Assembly: GCF_031127875.1 (NCBI RefSeq)
Contig: NZ_JARXIA010000009.1
Location: 62,001-126,000 of the forward strand
DNA length: 64,000 bases
Reading direction: 5' to 3'
Origin: Pelagicoccus sp. SDUM812005
GTDB lineage: Bacteria; Verrucomicrobiota; Verrucomicrobiia; Opitutales; Opitutaceae
Part shown: piece after piece, positions 9,063 through 19,800 of the stretch
Position numbering within the stretch: position 1 is the stretch's first letter
How the letters are laid out: each line of letters starts with the position of its first letter
Notes under the pieces: generated by a model
What the model was told of the DNA's origin: nothing
Databases searched by the model: none
The model's input: the letters and a program-made list of their open reading frames with translations, nothing else
Program-made: the position numbers and the translations under genes

Positions 9063-11581
9063 CGTTTTAGATCCTCCTCTGCTCCGTAGCGGCGAATGAC
9101 ACCTTTTTTCTCGATATAGATTATGAAGAAGATGATAGCGAAACCTACCAGGTCGCTCGCGATTTCCAGGGTTTTGCTGGAAAAGAAGTATTCATACTCC
9201 CGCTCCGTATGTTTGCTGCGAGGTGTGTTTTCGGGGATGTTTACGTAGAAGGGTTGCGAGGCGAGCACGTCCGCCAAGCGGAGGTAGGTTTCAGTGGCTA
9301 AGCCTTGGGCGAACGCCTCGCCCTGCATCAGGGAATCGAGTCGGGTTCGGATTTCGTCTGCTCGAGAGCGGGATAACCAGTCGGAATTTTTGGCTGTCAT
9401 CGCTTCGCTCGCGAGTTGGAGTTCGAAGCGATATCGGTTGTCCGCGATTTGCTGAGTGCTGGCGTCTTCGATCGCTTGCTCTTGGGTAAGGGCTTCTGCC
9501 AGGAGGGAAGCGTCCGAGGTGAGGGCGTTTTGTGAGATGCTTAGCTCGAAGCTGAGCGTTGCTTGACCATCGCGTGTTCCTTTCTCTACCGAAGTGATCG
9601 TGAATTGCTGGTTACCACGACCGAGCCCGCTTTGGAAGATGCTATTGATCGAATTCGCTAGCTCGAAGGTGGCAGGGATCAAGTTATCTCCTGTATTCAA
9701 AATCCGATAGATGCGGGTGAAGTTCGGATCGAACTTCGCATTAACTTGCAAGCCCGGCGTTTCTCCGTCCACGACTTCGACGCGTACCTCTGATCGCCAA
9801 CGAGAGCTGGATAGGTCATTCTTGCTAGCAGTGACTTGGTATTGCGGACCGTTGAGGTTTTGCTCGAACAACTCGACTTGTTCCTGAGGGAGTTCCTCAA
9901 TCGTCGTTAGGGCGAGAAACAAGGTGTCGTCCTCGAATCGAGCGTCGCGTAATTGGGCGCCTGGTTCGAAGAGTGCGTCGCCGAGAACCGCGTAAAGCTT
10001 TCGGTGTAGCTCGGATTTGCCGCGCTCAAGTGTTTCGTTGATTTCAGTGGTGCGCGATTTCGCGGTGTCGATTTTCTCGTTGATAGCGTCGCGTTCTGGC
10101 TCCGTTAAGAAGGGCGAAGTGACTTCTGCTTCGAGGCTGGATAGCTCGTTCTTGAGGTCTTTTAGCTCAGCTAGGATATCTGCCGTTTCTTCATCGTTGC
10201 GATGTATCCACCAACGCATGGACGTTTCCTTGTCGACTCCGTATTGATGAATTGGGCGTAGCAGGTAGTCGTCGGGGTCGAGTCCGGTCGATTCGATCTT
10301 TGAGCGTAGTTGATCCGCGTCAATTTCGTCGGGGAAGGTGGTCGCGGTTTGGTAGCCGGCTTGCGGGAAGAACCAGACCGACCACCAGACCAGCCAGACG
10401 CCCACAAACAGAAGAACGAGGCTGCGAAACAGGTTTTGGAAGAGGTAGATGCCTGCGCTTGCCGAGCCCATACGGCTTCGTTTCACGTACTCCATCATCA
10501 GCGGGTAGGTTACGACCGACTTCACCATCATGAAGGCTTGGGTGATGTTTCCGATGACTATGATTTGGATGAGTGTGGGCCGGTTGTCTGGCTGGAAGGC
10601 TACCCATACTGTATAGAAGATGTTCATGATCAGCGACCCTGCCGAAGCGAGAACGAAGGTTTGGATCTTTCCATAGCGGTCTGCGAACCAACCTGCTATG
10701 AGGGCGAAGGTAATGGAGAAGATGGCTCCTACTGCCATCGTGTTCCCCATGTCCTGCAGCGAGTAGCCCCATTGCTCGGTGTAGAGCAGTGGCTGGAAAA
10801 TCCCCAAGTTTACCGCGAACATGATCGTGACGAATACAAAGAGATAGATCGGTAGTAGGTCTTTTGCGAATACGTCTTGGTAGAACGATTTGAAGAAGTG
10901 GATGAAGATCGATTGTCCGGGCTTTCTACCGTCGTTTATGCTGCCGCCATCGGGTGGCTTAATTTCGCGAAAGCCCAATGCTTCGAAAGCGGAGATGCCG
11001 AGCAGGACGAAGGCGCAAAGCCAAAACATGATGGCGCCGCCGCTGAGTTCGGTCACATAGCGAAACGGCCCCATGAAATAATAGTCGTCGAATCGACCGA
11101 GCAGCAGGAAGAAAAAGATGATGTTGCCAAATTGGACGGAGGCTTGGAAGAAGCCGGAAAGCCGCCCGCGTTGGGGAGGTGGAACGACTTCGTAGATCAA
11201 GGCTTGAGTCATGCTGCCAAAGCTGCCGGCGAGACTGAACGCCCAACGCAGGATGATCAGGACTATGACGTTTGGCGCGAAGGGCATGGCGAGCAGGCAG
11301 AGGGCGCGTCCCGTGTCAGCGATTACGACGAAGAATTTGCGGCGTCCCCAGCGAGTCCATACGCGGTCGCTCAGCCACGAAATGAAAGGAGCTCCAAACA
11401 GGTTGATATAGATCTCCATACTGATCAGCCCCATGATGGCCGCGGGGTTGTCCATGAATTTCTTCATGAGCAGGAGGAAGGGCGCGTGAATAACGGATTC
11501 GCCGTATATCGTGAGAAGGAGTGGCAACTGGGCGTAGAAAAGCCAGTGGACGGGGACCTTTTTCTTTCGGGTAATGATCAT
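9059..11581 (-). CDS. MFS/GPH-type sugar transporter with large soluble insert
   Basis: At 840 residues this is nearly twice the usual ~450 of the glycoside-pentoside-hexuronide/MFS family. Residues 1-408 carry about eleven membrane helices with MFS loop motifs (LSDRVWTRWGRRKFF between helices 2 and 3, and FADRYGKIQTF between helices 8 and 9). After helix WLVWWSVWFF (~396-405) a soluble region of ~395 residues runs to ~805. It is acidic and contains a coiled-coil-like stretch (ILAELKDLKNELSSLEAEV) and an alpha/beta region. A last helix, VGFAIIFFIIYIEKKG, ends the protein. It lies between GH130 and the DUF3592-like gene in a minus-strand operon and probably imports an oligosaccharide. The role of the insert is unknown. 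Confidence 0.82.
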   Translation of the reverse strand: MIITRKKKVPVHWLFYAQLPLLLTIYGESVIHAPFLLLMKKFMDNPAAIMGLISMEIYINLFGAPFISWLSDRVWTRWGRRKFFVVIADTGRALCLLAMPFAPNVIVLIILRWAFSLAGSFGSMTQALIYEVVPPPQRGRLSGFFQASVQFGNIIFFFLLLGRFDDYYFMGPFRYVTELSGGAIMFWLCAFVLLGISAFEALGFREIKPPDGGSINDGRKPGQSIFIHFFKSFYQDVFAKDLLPIYLFVFVTIMFAVNLGIFQPLLYTEQWGYSLQDMGNTMAVGAIFSITFALIAGWFADRYGKIQTFVLASAGSLIMNIFYTVWVAFQPDNRPTLIQIIVIGNITQAFMMVKSVVTYPLMMEYVKRSRMGSASAGIYLFQNLFRSLVLLFVGVWLVWWSVWFFPQAGYQTATTFPDEIDADQLRSKIESTGLDPDDYLLRPIHQYGVDKETSMRWWIHRNDEETADILAELKDLKNELSSLEAEVTSPFLTEPERDAINEKIDTAKSRTTEINETLERGKSELHRKLYAVLGDALFEPGAQLRDARFEDDTLFLALTTIEELPQEQVELFEQNLNGPQYQVTASKNDLSSSRWRSEVRVEVVDGETPGLQVNAKFDPNFTRIYRILNTGDNLIPATFELANSINSIFQSGLGRGNQQFTITSVEKGTRDGQATLSFELSISQNALTSDASLLAEALTQEQAIEDASTQQIADNRYRFELQLASEAMTAKNSDWLSRSRADEIRTRLDSLMQGEAFAQGLATETYLRLADVLASQPFYVNIPENTPRSKHTEREYEYFFSSKTLEIASDLVGFAIIFFIIYIEKKGVIRRYGAEEDLKR

Positions 11582-11657
11582 GGAGCGGGGCGGGAGATTT
11601 AGTTTATAGGGATCATGAAGAATTCAAGGCGAGCGCGATACGCGGACGGTCTCATGA

Positions 11658-11670
11658 ATCCGTTAACTAA
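11658..11670. promoter_or_regulatory. Candidate operator-like word ATCCGTTAACTAA
   Basis: The complement contains TTAACGGAT, resembling the TTAACGAATTAA word at 5577-5588 and 13767-13778. It overlaps the stop of the GH130 gene and lies 77-89 bases upstream of the MFS transporter start. The match is short, so the support is weak. Confidence 0.2.
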
Positions 11671-12740
11671 AGGGAGTCCTGGCAGGGGTGGCGGACTAGC
11701 ACTGATAGAAGCTCGCTGAGGCTGGCTCGAGCGAGGCCAATGGAGGTGTCGCAGGCTCCGTAGTAGAGCAGCAGCGTGTCGCCTTCCAGCAGGCAACTGG
11801 TGGGGAAGACGACATTGGGAATGTAGAGGCCAACGCGTTCGTAGTAGGCTTCTGGTTCGAAAAGCGGCAGCGGGCAGCGAGCAATGATTTTTTGGGGATC
11901 TGCTAGATCGAGAAGCATGGCGCCCATGCGATAAGTGACGGCCTTGACAGATGGATCGGTGGTTTCCACTCCGTGATAGAAGAGCAGCCAGCCGGCGTCG
12001 GTACGGATAGGCGGGCAAGAACCTCCGATGCGGTTGTTCTCCCATGGATACGCGGCCTTGGCGAGGAGTTCGGGGGCGGTCCAGGTTTCGAGATCATCCG
12101 AGTAGCTTAGCCAAATAGAGGAACTCGTGGCTTCCAGGGGACGGCGGAGCACGGCGTAGCGTCCGTCGATCTTTTCTGGGAAGAGGATGACATTACGGTC
12201 GTCGATATTCGCTGGGGTGATCCAGGAGTGGAAGCTCCAGTTTAGCCCATCGTCGGATACAGCCAGACCGGATCGAGTAAGGTTGTCTGAGCGACCGTTC
12301 GCGACATTGGATGAGCCAGCCGCGTCGGCTTGAGGCAAGGGTGGCAAGTTTGGGAAGTCGGTCTCGTGCGATTCAGGTACTCCTACGCCTGTGGGGTGCG
12401 ATGACCAAGCGTAGGGGCGGTAGGCGAAAGTGAGCCACCAGCGCCCCTCCAGCCTCGTCACGCGTGGATCTTGCACGCTGCCGATGGGGCTGCCGCACAT
12501 GGCGGGGGTGAATACGGGTTCGTCGCAAGCGAGCTCCCAGTTTACGCCGTCGTCGCTCCTTAGGAGTCCGAGGTGACAGATGAAGGGACGGAGGCTGCCG
12601 GCGCAGCGTTCAAGCATCCGATACTGCTGGCCGTCGTGGAAGACGGCTGGATTGAAGCTAACGGCGCGTCGCCAGGACGGTGCGCCGGGAGTGACGATGG
12701 GGTTGGCGGGTTCTCGGGTGAAGAGGGGTGGGGTAATCAT
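11667..12740 (-). CDS. GH130-like beta-mannoside phosphorylase/mannosidase family
   Basis: This 357-residue five-bladed propeller enzyme has no signal peptide, so it is cytoplasmic. GH130 features seen are EPANPIVTPGAPSWRRAVSF with FNPAVFHDGQQYRML (substrate Asn and the first blade), SPIGSVQDPRVTRLEGRWWL (the DPR motif), GWLLFYHGVETT, and the C-terminal LLLYYGACDTSIGLARASL signature. The family cleaves beta-mannosidic bonds by phosphorolysis or hydrolysis; a close alternative is a GH43/GH32-like propeller, but the YYGACD motif favours GH130. It lies upstream of the MFS transporter, so import followed by intracellular cleavage of an oligosaccharide is the likely order. Confidence in the exact reaction is low. 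Confidence 0.8.
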   Translation of the reverse strand: MITPPLFTREPANPIVTPGAPSWRRAVSFNPAVFHDGQQYRMLERCAGSLRPFICHLGLLRSDDGVNWELACDEPVFTPAMCGSPIGSVQDPRVTRLEGRWWLTFAYRPYAWSSHPTGVGVPESHETDFPNLPPLPQADAAGSSNVANGRSDNLTRSGLAVSDDGLNWSFHSWITPANIDDRNVILFPEKIDGRYAVLRRPLEATSSSIWLSYSDDLETWTAPELLAKAAYPWENNRIGGSCPPIRTDAGWLLFYHGVETTDPSVKAVTYRMGAMLLDLADPQKIIARCPLPLFEPEAYYERVGLYIPNVVFPTSCLLEGDTLLLYYGACDTSIGLARASLSELLSVLVRHPCQDSL

Positions 12741-12805
12741 AAATCAGATTGGGAATGTCATGGTAGTTTGGATACGAAGTAGTTCCTCAGTTCGCAGGAC
12801 GCCAC

Positions 12806-13672
12806 CTAGAGGTGGGCGGCGAGGAATTTGACGGCTGCATGTAGGGCTTGCTCACGGGGGTAGCGGGTGTCGCCGATCGTGTCGTGGCCGATATTGTCCA
12901 GGATTTTTAGTTCGCTACGAGCTCCGGCGGCTTGCCATGCGGCATGGGCGATTTTGCCTTGCCGCAGGTGAACGACGCGGTCTTGGCTTCCATACACTAG
13001 GATTGCAGGAGGGAGGGGCGCTGTGGCGTATTTGACGGGACTCACGATGTGGTAGAGCCGCGGGTCTTGCAAGTAAGTTGTACCCAGCAGATCTGCCTCG
13101 GCTCCGGGAGATTGGCCTCGGTCGAACCAGCGCGCTACGTAGTCGAAGCATCCCCAAAGCGAGATGAGGGCAGCGGGCCTGTGAGTCTGAGGGTCGAGGG
13201 AGAGCAAGGGACTTTCTACTGCGAGATGGGCGGCTTGCAGGACGCCGGCGGATTCCCCCGATACCGCTATCCGTGTAGGGTCGATGTTGAGCTCGACCGC
13301 GTGATCCAAAATCCAACGCCAAGATAGCGAGGCTTCTTCGAAGATACCTGGGTAGCTTGGCTCGCCTTCGCTTGCCAGTCGGTACGAAGCGGATACAGTG
13401 GTGATGCCTAGCGAAAGCGCTAGCGTCTTAGCGATCTCGCCGCAGCCATTTGGGTTGCCGGCGATAAATCCTCCTCCGTGGAAGGCGAGTAGTCCGGGCG
13501 CGGGCTGGCTTGAGAGGTGGCTCGGTCGGTAGATTGTAGCGTAGACTGAGTGGCCATCAGGGAGCTCGCCCAATATGCGTTCGAATTCGATCTCCACTCC
13601 GGGGCAAGGTTCGTGTCCTTGCAGGTCAAGAATGGCATCGAGTTGTTCTGACGTGAGCGAGGCGGGAGTCAT
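12806..13672 (-). CDS. Alpha/beta hydrolase, HSL-type esterase
   Basis: This 288-residue alpha/beta hydrolase has no signal peptide. The oxyanion motif HGGG is at residues 65-68, the nucleophile elbow is GESAG with Ser141, the acid is probably Asp231 in YGSQDRVV, and the base is His263 in NIGHDT. This is the hormone-sensitive-lipase/BD-FAE layout used by many carbohydrate esterases. It stands 65 bases upstream of GH130 on the same strand and is divergent from the rhamnosidase gene. A role in removing acyl groups from imported oligosaccharides is inference from this context. Confidence 0.88.
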   Translation of the reverse strand: MTPASLTSEQLDAILDLQGHEPCPGVEIEFERILGELPDGHSVYATIYRPSHLSSQPAPGLLAFHGGGFIAGNPNGCGEIAKTLALSLGITTVSASYRLASEGEPSYPGIFEEASLSWRWILDHAVELNIDPTRIAVSGESAGVLQAAHLAVESPLLSLDPQTHRPAALISLWGCFDYVARWFDRGQSPGAEADLLGTTYLQDPRLYHIVSPVKYATAPLPPAILVYGSQDRVVHLRQGKIAHAAWQAAGARSELKILDNIGHDTIGDTRYPREQALHAAVKFLAAHL

Positions 13673-13766
13673 CTTCAGGAGTTGGCCGTGGAAAATGGGT
13701 ATGGGAGATTGGTTGTAAGAATACGTAAACTCGCGAGGGGAAGGCGGCTGTCACGATGTTTCGAGG

Positions 13767-13778
13767 TTAATTCGTTAA
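13767..13778. promoter_or_regulatory. Candidate operator TTAATTCGTTAA in divergent promoter region
   Basis: This word is identical to that at 5577-5588. It lies in the 253-base region between the divergent esterase and rhamnosidase genes. A related ATTAACGGTTT is found at 13808-13818. It is a candidate binding site for the local AraC regulator or another sugar regulator; only the recurrence supports this. Confidence 0.35.
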
Positions 13779-13925
13779 GGACAAATCACGGATTAGGGTA
13801 GTCAGGATTAACGGTTTGATAGGAGATGTGGGTGACGCGCTCGTACCGTTTTGTTCGTCTCACGTATGAGTCGCCCCAACTTGGAGCGCTTGTTCTCCCC
13901 CCTTATCCCAAGCAGCTAGTTCAGG

Positions 13926-16658
13926 ATGTTTTCGCCACGAGCCAGATTTGTTGGTTTGCCCGTCCATAAAGCCCATCGTAGCCAGGTGCTGCTCTATCGT
14001 TTAGATTTAGATGGATACGATGGCTCGCGAGATGGAGAGCTTTGTTTGCACCTGTTCGCGGAGACTCGCTATCGGCTTTGGGTGAATGGGGCGTTTGTGT
14101 CCTCGGGTCCTGCTCGCTTCGTGCAATCGGCTCCCCTGTTCGATAGCATCGACTTGGCTCCGTTTCTTGGTTCTGGCCCGAACTGTATCGCGGTAGAGGT
14201 TCATCATTACGGCTGTTCTTCGTTTCAAACGATGCCTGGAGGTCGCGACGGATTCATCGCATGGGGAGGGCGTGGCAGTATCGACTTCGGCACTCCGGGA
14301 TCCTGGAAAGTGAGGGCACTCGACGGGTGGGCGAAGGACACCGCTCTCTACACCTTCGCCCTCAATGCGGTCGAGGTTCGCGACACGCGTTGCACGGAGG
14401 ACGCCTGGTACCTGCCAGGAGTCTTGGGCCATGGATGGGAGCCGCCGCGTTTGCTCCCGGAATCAGAGGTGGCCTGGGGCGAGCTTGCGCCGAGGAATGT
14501 GCCTCGGCCCCCGTTCGAGAGAGCGGAGCCGCGCTCGCTTGTTTTGCAGGAATCGCTAGCGGACCTTGGTGAAATCTTTGGGATCCATTTTCCTGATAGG
14601 TATCTTGGTCCTCCGGGGATTATCCAAGGAAGTAGGTGTTTGGCGATTCAGTTTTGGGTAAAGTCGGATCGGTCGCATGCCATCGAACTCTGGCACCACT
14701 GGGGAGTGTATTGGATCAATGGTGACGTTTTGGGGAGTGAAGCTGAAGAGGTTGCTGGACTCCGCATGGTTGGCTCAGTGTCTCTCAAGAGGGGGTGGAA
14801 CTGTATTTGCGGGTTTGTGAAGTGTTTGCCCAATACAGTTTATTGGGACTGCCTCTTTCGACTGCCGCGAGGATTGCGGGCTTGCGCATTTCCGATCGCG
14901 GATTGTCGAGATCGACTACGCGTATCGCCTTTGTTGGATGAGCAATCGCAAAACGAGTGGATCGTGGCGGGGCAGCCGGTGGAGAACGCGGATTGGATTG
15001 CCGCTGACGGAGACCCATGGAAGCTCACCCCGGCCCGCCTTATGGCGTGGCAAAAACTCAAGATGGAGTTTGGGTCCGATTCAAAAGAGGATGGGGGAAC
15101 AGTTTTGGTCTTCGATTTTGGAAGGGAGGTCCTTGGCCATGTGGAGCTCGAGGTGGACGCTGAGCCGGGGCAGATAATCGACGTGGGCTACGACGAATGG
15201 CAGCAGCCTAACGGTATGATCGATCTCTATCGCACGAACCCTTTTGTCCACACCGTCGATCGCTACGTGTTGCGAGGCGGTTTGCAGAAGATTACCGGTC
15301 TTAATCCTAGGGGCGGGCATGTTGTCCAGGTGGTGATGTATCCAGCCGCTGGTGCAGAGAAAAAGCCTACATTGAATTCGCTAAATGTCATAGAGACGCG
15401 GACTCTCAAAGCCGCGAAGGGTATGTTTGCCGATGGTAATCCGACTGACGAGGCAATATGGAGAGCGGCGCTAGCAACGGTCATTGGTAGCGCGGAAGAC
15501 GTGTATTCAGATTCTCCGTGGCGAGAGAGGGGAGCTTACATTGGCGACTTCACGGTCAATCAACTATTGCAAGGCCTCATCGACGCGGACCTGCGAATCG
15601 CCCGTCGCTGTCTGCAGCTCTTTGCTCAATCGCAATTGGAGAACGGTCAGTTTGCGTGCGTAGCGCCAGCCCATCATCGCACCCCACACGAAGACTTTTC
15701 GCTAATCTGGGTGCTTGGCCTTTGGGAACATTGGGCCATGTCAGGCGATAAATCTATCGTAGAGGAATTGTGGCCACATCTGTTGCGCTTGTGGGAAAGC
15801 TCGGTTTGGCAGGCAGGCCCAACAGGGCTATGGGGATCCGAGGGAATGAAGCTTTTTATAGATTGGGGGGTACGATTGGAAGATCGGCAGGGAGTTGCGA
15901 ATGCGGTTTTGAACGCATTAAGGATTCTCGCCCTCGAAAAGTCGGCTGCTCTAGCTCTCGAGCTCGGTCACACCGACGAAGCGGAAGCTTTTCAGGGTGA
16001 GGCTTTGAAGGTGAGGGAAGCTTTTGCGTCCGCTCTTTGGATTGCCGCGGAAGGACGTTATGCGGCTTGTATCGAAAGTAAGGGTACTATGTCAACGAGC
16101 CCTGCGGCCCATTCTAACCTGTTGGCATGGTCCTTGAAGATAGGATCGGCAAGTCAGCTTGAGAGCGTTCAAAGTTACCTTTTCGATCTTCTGGAGGGTA
16201 ACTTGGAACTAGGGCTGAAGGAAGGCAGATTTGCGGGGCATATCGAATTGTACTTTTTCCGTTATCTGCTTTCAGAGATGGCCGAGCGAGGTTTTGGCGA
16301 GCGAGCACTAAGCTTAATCCGGACGCATTGGGGGCCACTTGTTGAGGACGGATTTGGAACTCTTCCGGAATGTTTCTATCGATTTAAGGATGGAATGGGG
16401 AGTCGCTGTCACGGATGGAGCGGGTATCCAGCAGTTTGGTACACCAAGTGGGTGCTCGGTTTGAGGCAGGAGTTTGCGGGTGATCCAGATCATTGGATTC
16501 TTGATCCGCTACGAATCGAGGGGATTGATCAGGCTGAGGGTTCTCTCCCACATCGCCTGGGACTTATCAGAGTAGCGTGGACTCGCGAGCCTGATTGTAG
16601 TCTCAAGGTCGAGATAGAAGCACCCGATGGAGTTCGTGTGAGGCGGACTTTTCCCTAG
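13926..16658 (+). CDS. GH78-like alpha-L-rhamnosidase
   Basis: This 910-residue protein has no signal peptide. The N-terminal beta-rich part (residues ~1-480) resembles rhamnosidase N and concanavalin-like domains (TRYRLWVNGAFVSSGPARF, FDFGREVLGHVELEV). The (alpha/alpha)6 catalytic domain begins near residue 500 with the family motif DSPWRERGAYIGDFTVNQL (Asp529, Asp541) and continues with DFSLIWVLGLWEHWAMSGD and RCHGWSGYPAVW; a short C-terminal beta domain closes it. These match GH78/six-hairpin rhamnosidases. It probably removes alpha-L-rhamnose from imported glycosides in the cytoplasm. It is divergent from the esterase and GH130 genes, sharing a control region with a repeated TTAATTCGTTAA word. 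Confidence 0.85.
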   Translation: MFSPRARFVGLPVHKAHRSQVLLYRLDLDGYDGSRDGELCLHLFAETRYRLWVNGAFVSSGPARFVQSAPLFDSIDLAPFLGSGPNCIAVEVHHYGCSSFQTMPGGRDGFIAWGGRGSIDFGTPGSWKVRALDGWAKDTALYTFALNAVEVRDTRCTEDAWYLPGVLGHGWEPPRLLPESEVAWGELAPRNVPRPPFERAEPRSLVLQESLADLGEIFGIHFPDRYLGPPGIIQGSRCLAIQFWVKSDRSHAIELWHHWGVYWINGDVLGSEAEEVAGLRMVGSVSLKRGWNCICGFVKCLPNTVYWDCLFRLPRGLRACAFPIADCRDRLRVSPLLDEQSQNEWIVAGQPVENADWIAADGDPWKLTPARLMAWQKLKMEFGSDSKEDGGTVLVFDFGREVLGHVELEVDAEPGQIIDVGYDEWQQPNGMIDLYRTNPFVHTVDRYVLRGGLQKITGLNPRGGHVVQVVMYPAAGAEKKPTLNSLNVIETRTLKAAKGMFADGNPTDEAIWRAALATVIGSAEDVYSDSPWRERGAYIGDFTVNQLLQGLIDADLRIARRCLQLFAQSQLENGQFACVAPAHHRTPHEDFSLIWVLGLWEHWAMSGDKSIVEELWPHLLRLWESSVWQAGPTGLWGSEGMKLFIDWGVRLEDRQGVANAVLNALRILALEKSAALALELGHTDEAEAFQGEALKVREAFASALWIAAEGRYAACIESKGTMSTSPAAHSNLLAWSLKIGSASQLESVQSYLFDLLEGNLELGLKEGRFAGHIELYFFRYLLSEMAERGFGERALSLIRTHWGPLVEDGFGTLPECFYRFKDGMGSRCHGWSGYPAVWYTKWVLGLRQEFAGDPDHWILDPLRIEGIDQAEGSLPHRLGLIRVAWTREPDCSLKVEIEAPDGVRVRRTFP

Positions 16659-16689
16659 TAGTGTCTGGGCTTTTTTATTAGGGTAATAC

Positions 16690-16717
16690 TTTCCAAGCTT
16701 TTTACTGGATATATAAT
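16690..16717 (+). promoter_or_regulatory. Candidate sigma-70-type promoter for the dockerin protein
   Basis: A perfect TATAAT at 16712-16717 is preceded after 16 bases by TTTCCA (16690-16695), which matches TTGACA at four of six positions. It is in the 158-base AT-rich gap before the giant gene. The leader to the first ATG would be about 95 bases. Confidence 0.4.
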
Positions 16718-16816
16718 TAGGGCTATAAACGGATTTATGCTATAACAAATAGTGTGTTCGTCTGCTTCGGCTAATCACTTTAGCAAGTATTTATAAAGCC
16801 CCTGATTAAGTGGCGA

Positions 16817-19800
16817 GTGGAGAATTGTTTCACCGTCTCTAGTCCCCTACCTGAAATTGCTATGAGAGAAGCTATGTCTACGAGCGCACCCGCATGTCTA
16901 CACCCCAAGGGGAGAGGACTGATTTTTTCATTAATCGTTATGATACTCGGAAGCCTGACCCCGAGTATCATATTTGCTCAAGAGGATACCTATCCCGAAC
17001 TGACAACAGCGAATATCGGCGGAATCGGCAGTGGCCCAATGAGGGCATTTGTCGATGTCGTTAAGACGTCGAATCGCTGGGCTCAGCCGAACGGAGACCC
17101 GCTCGATTGGGACACAATGCGCGATGAACGTGGCTGGCCGACGACTGATTTTCGCATGATCTTGTTCGACTGGCGTCTGTGGGGCGGCTGGTTGAATCCG
17201 CCCTACGACGATCCTGAACGGAAGCAGATCGACGTGAGTGGAGTTTATAAGGTATCTTTTAAGGGAGATGCGACCGTTTCTTCGTTTGCGGGCGATTCGT
17301 ACTTTTCAATTACGAATCAAACCTATGATGTGGCGAGCAACACCACGACTTTGGACTTGTACGTATTTAGCCAAGACGAAGTGATTGCAAACGACCCGAA
17401 TGACAATTCCGGTCTAGCTGCGATTCAGTTTACGAATACGGTTAATCCAGAGAGCTCCACCGGCGCTGGGATAACGGACCTGGAGGTCATTCGCCCCGGT
17501 TACCATGACCGCCCGGATCAAGTCTTTACCGACGAGTTTATAAACGCGTTGAAGCCATTCGCGGCCCTACGTTTTATGGATGTGCAGCACACGAATAATT
17601 CGAATCCCTTTCAAGGCGATCCGTATCCAAATAACGTTACCTTGTGGCAAGATCGCGTAACGAAGGATAGCCCTTCGCAAGTGCTTGAGAACCGCGGTCT
17701 CAAGCAGCCGGTAGTCGCCTGGGAGTATGACATCGAAATCGCTAACGAAGTAGGGGCGGACCTTTGGTTGAACATTCCCGTGCATGCGGAACTCGACTAC
17801 GTGAAGAAGTTGGCGATATTGGTCGCTTACGGCGTAGATATGGGGGATGCGGACGTAAGCGGACCCTTCAGTGAAGCTATGCTGGCTCAAGGCGTCCAGA
17901 CGACCGATCCGCTTGACCCAAGCCTCAATGTCTACCTCGAGCATTCGAACGAGGTTTGGAACTTTGGCTTCAGCCAATATATATACAACAAGCTGGCCGC
18001 GGTCGAAGCCGCAGACAATGGCTTCGATTGGGGAACGAGCGATGAAGAACACATGGCGCGTCGTCGCCATATCAAGCGAGCTTACGAGTTCGGACAGATA
18101 TTCTCCGAAGTATTGTCTGAAAAGTATGGTACAGACGTATTGTTGGACAAGGTACGCCCGATTCATGCTCACTGGGCGAGTGCAATCGGTTTCGATTTGC
18201 AAAACCAATGGCAAGCCGCAGTCGACTGGATGGAATCGACTTACGGTCCGGTTAGCGACTATTTTTACGGCTTCGCGATCGCGCCTTACATGAACGACGG
18301 TGCCGCGTCAGATACAGCGACACCCGAGGAGCTTTTGGCTGCTTTGGTTGCCAGTAGCGACAGCCAAGCGGCAGGAGGTCGTTCTACCTTTATCGACAAG
18401 AGCGTCAACGATTGGGGCGTTGCTCCCATGGTTTACGAAGGCGGTCCGGATACAGGCGGCGGCTCGACGACCAATGTGCAGAACCGTATCCTGATGAACC
18501 GCTTGCCGGGCATGAAAGACGCGGTGAAGCGAGACATGATCGACAACTGGTTTGAACTTGGAGGAAAAGAGTTCGCTTACTTCGTCGTCGCTGGTGGCGC
18601 CAGCCGTCATGGGTCATGGGGGGCTACTGAAGACGTTGCAGATCTGACTGCTCCCAAGTACCAGGCTCTGCTTGAGATAGCAGGGGACGTTAGTATCCAG
18701 CTTATCACCGCGAGCATCCCCGATGGTGCAGTGAATACTGAATACGCGACCCAGCTGCAGACCTTTGGCGGTGTACCTCCGATCGATTGGACTGTGGAAA
18801 GTGGCAGTCTGCCAGTCGGCCTCACCCTTAATGCCGTGACCGGGTTGATTTCAGGTACGCCTGCTCCGGGTTCGGAAGGAGTCTATTCTCCGACGATTCG
18901 CGCGACAGATGAAGGAGGCGAATTCGATGAAGCTCTATTCCCGTTTGAGATTCTCGCCTTTAATGATACTGCTCCTGTGTTCCAAACTTCCACTACGCTA
19001 GCAGATGGTCAGGAGGGAAATCCCTACCAAGCCAACCTTATAGTGACAGGTGGAAATGGAGCGTTGAATTGGAGTGTAACCAATCCCGTTGATCTGCCTT
19101 CAGGCTTAAGTTTCAATGACGGCCTCTTCTCCGGAACTCCTCAAGTGGCTGGTAACTACAGTTTCGAAGTCGTGGTGACGGATTCCGACACCAATTCTGG
19201 AGCAGGGGACGAGGCGAGGGCGACATTCTCCGTGGTCATTGACGAGAACCCTGACATCCCGGCGTCTCCCACCGATCTCGCGGTCAACGCTGTTTCTGCG
19301 ACGGTAATCGACCTATCATGGACGGACAATGCAGACAACGAAACGGGCTACGAAATCCAAATTTCCGGCGACGGCGGACAGAACTATTTGCAGAGCATTG
19401 ATGTTGGGCCGAATGTGACGAGCTATTCGCATACCGGACTGACGCCAGAGACAATCTACTTCTACCGTGTCCGCGCGGTGAACGGTAGCTTTGTATCCGG
19501 ATTTTCAGGAGCGGCCGGTACGACCACGCTACCTCCACTTCCTGAGCTCGACGTGATTGCTGGGTTTGATTTTGCGACCTACGCAGGCACTGAAAATACA
19601 GCGACAGCGACGACGGCTAACAGCGGCGCCACTGTTACGGACCTAACACGCGGAGCGGGCGCAGCTGGGAGAACCAATTACGGAAACGAATTAGGAGGAT
19701 TTAATACCGCCGCTACGAGCTTCACTAAGGCGACCTTGCAGGAAGCTATTTCTGCCGATAACTACTTTGAGTTTACGGTGTCACCATTGGAAGGATACGC

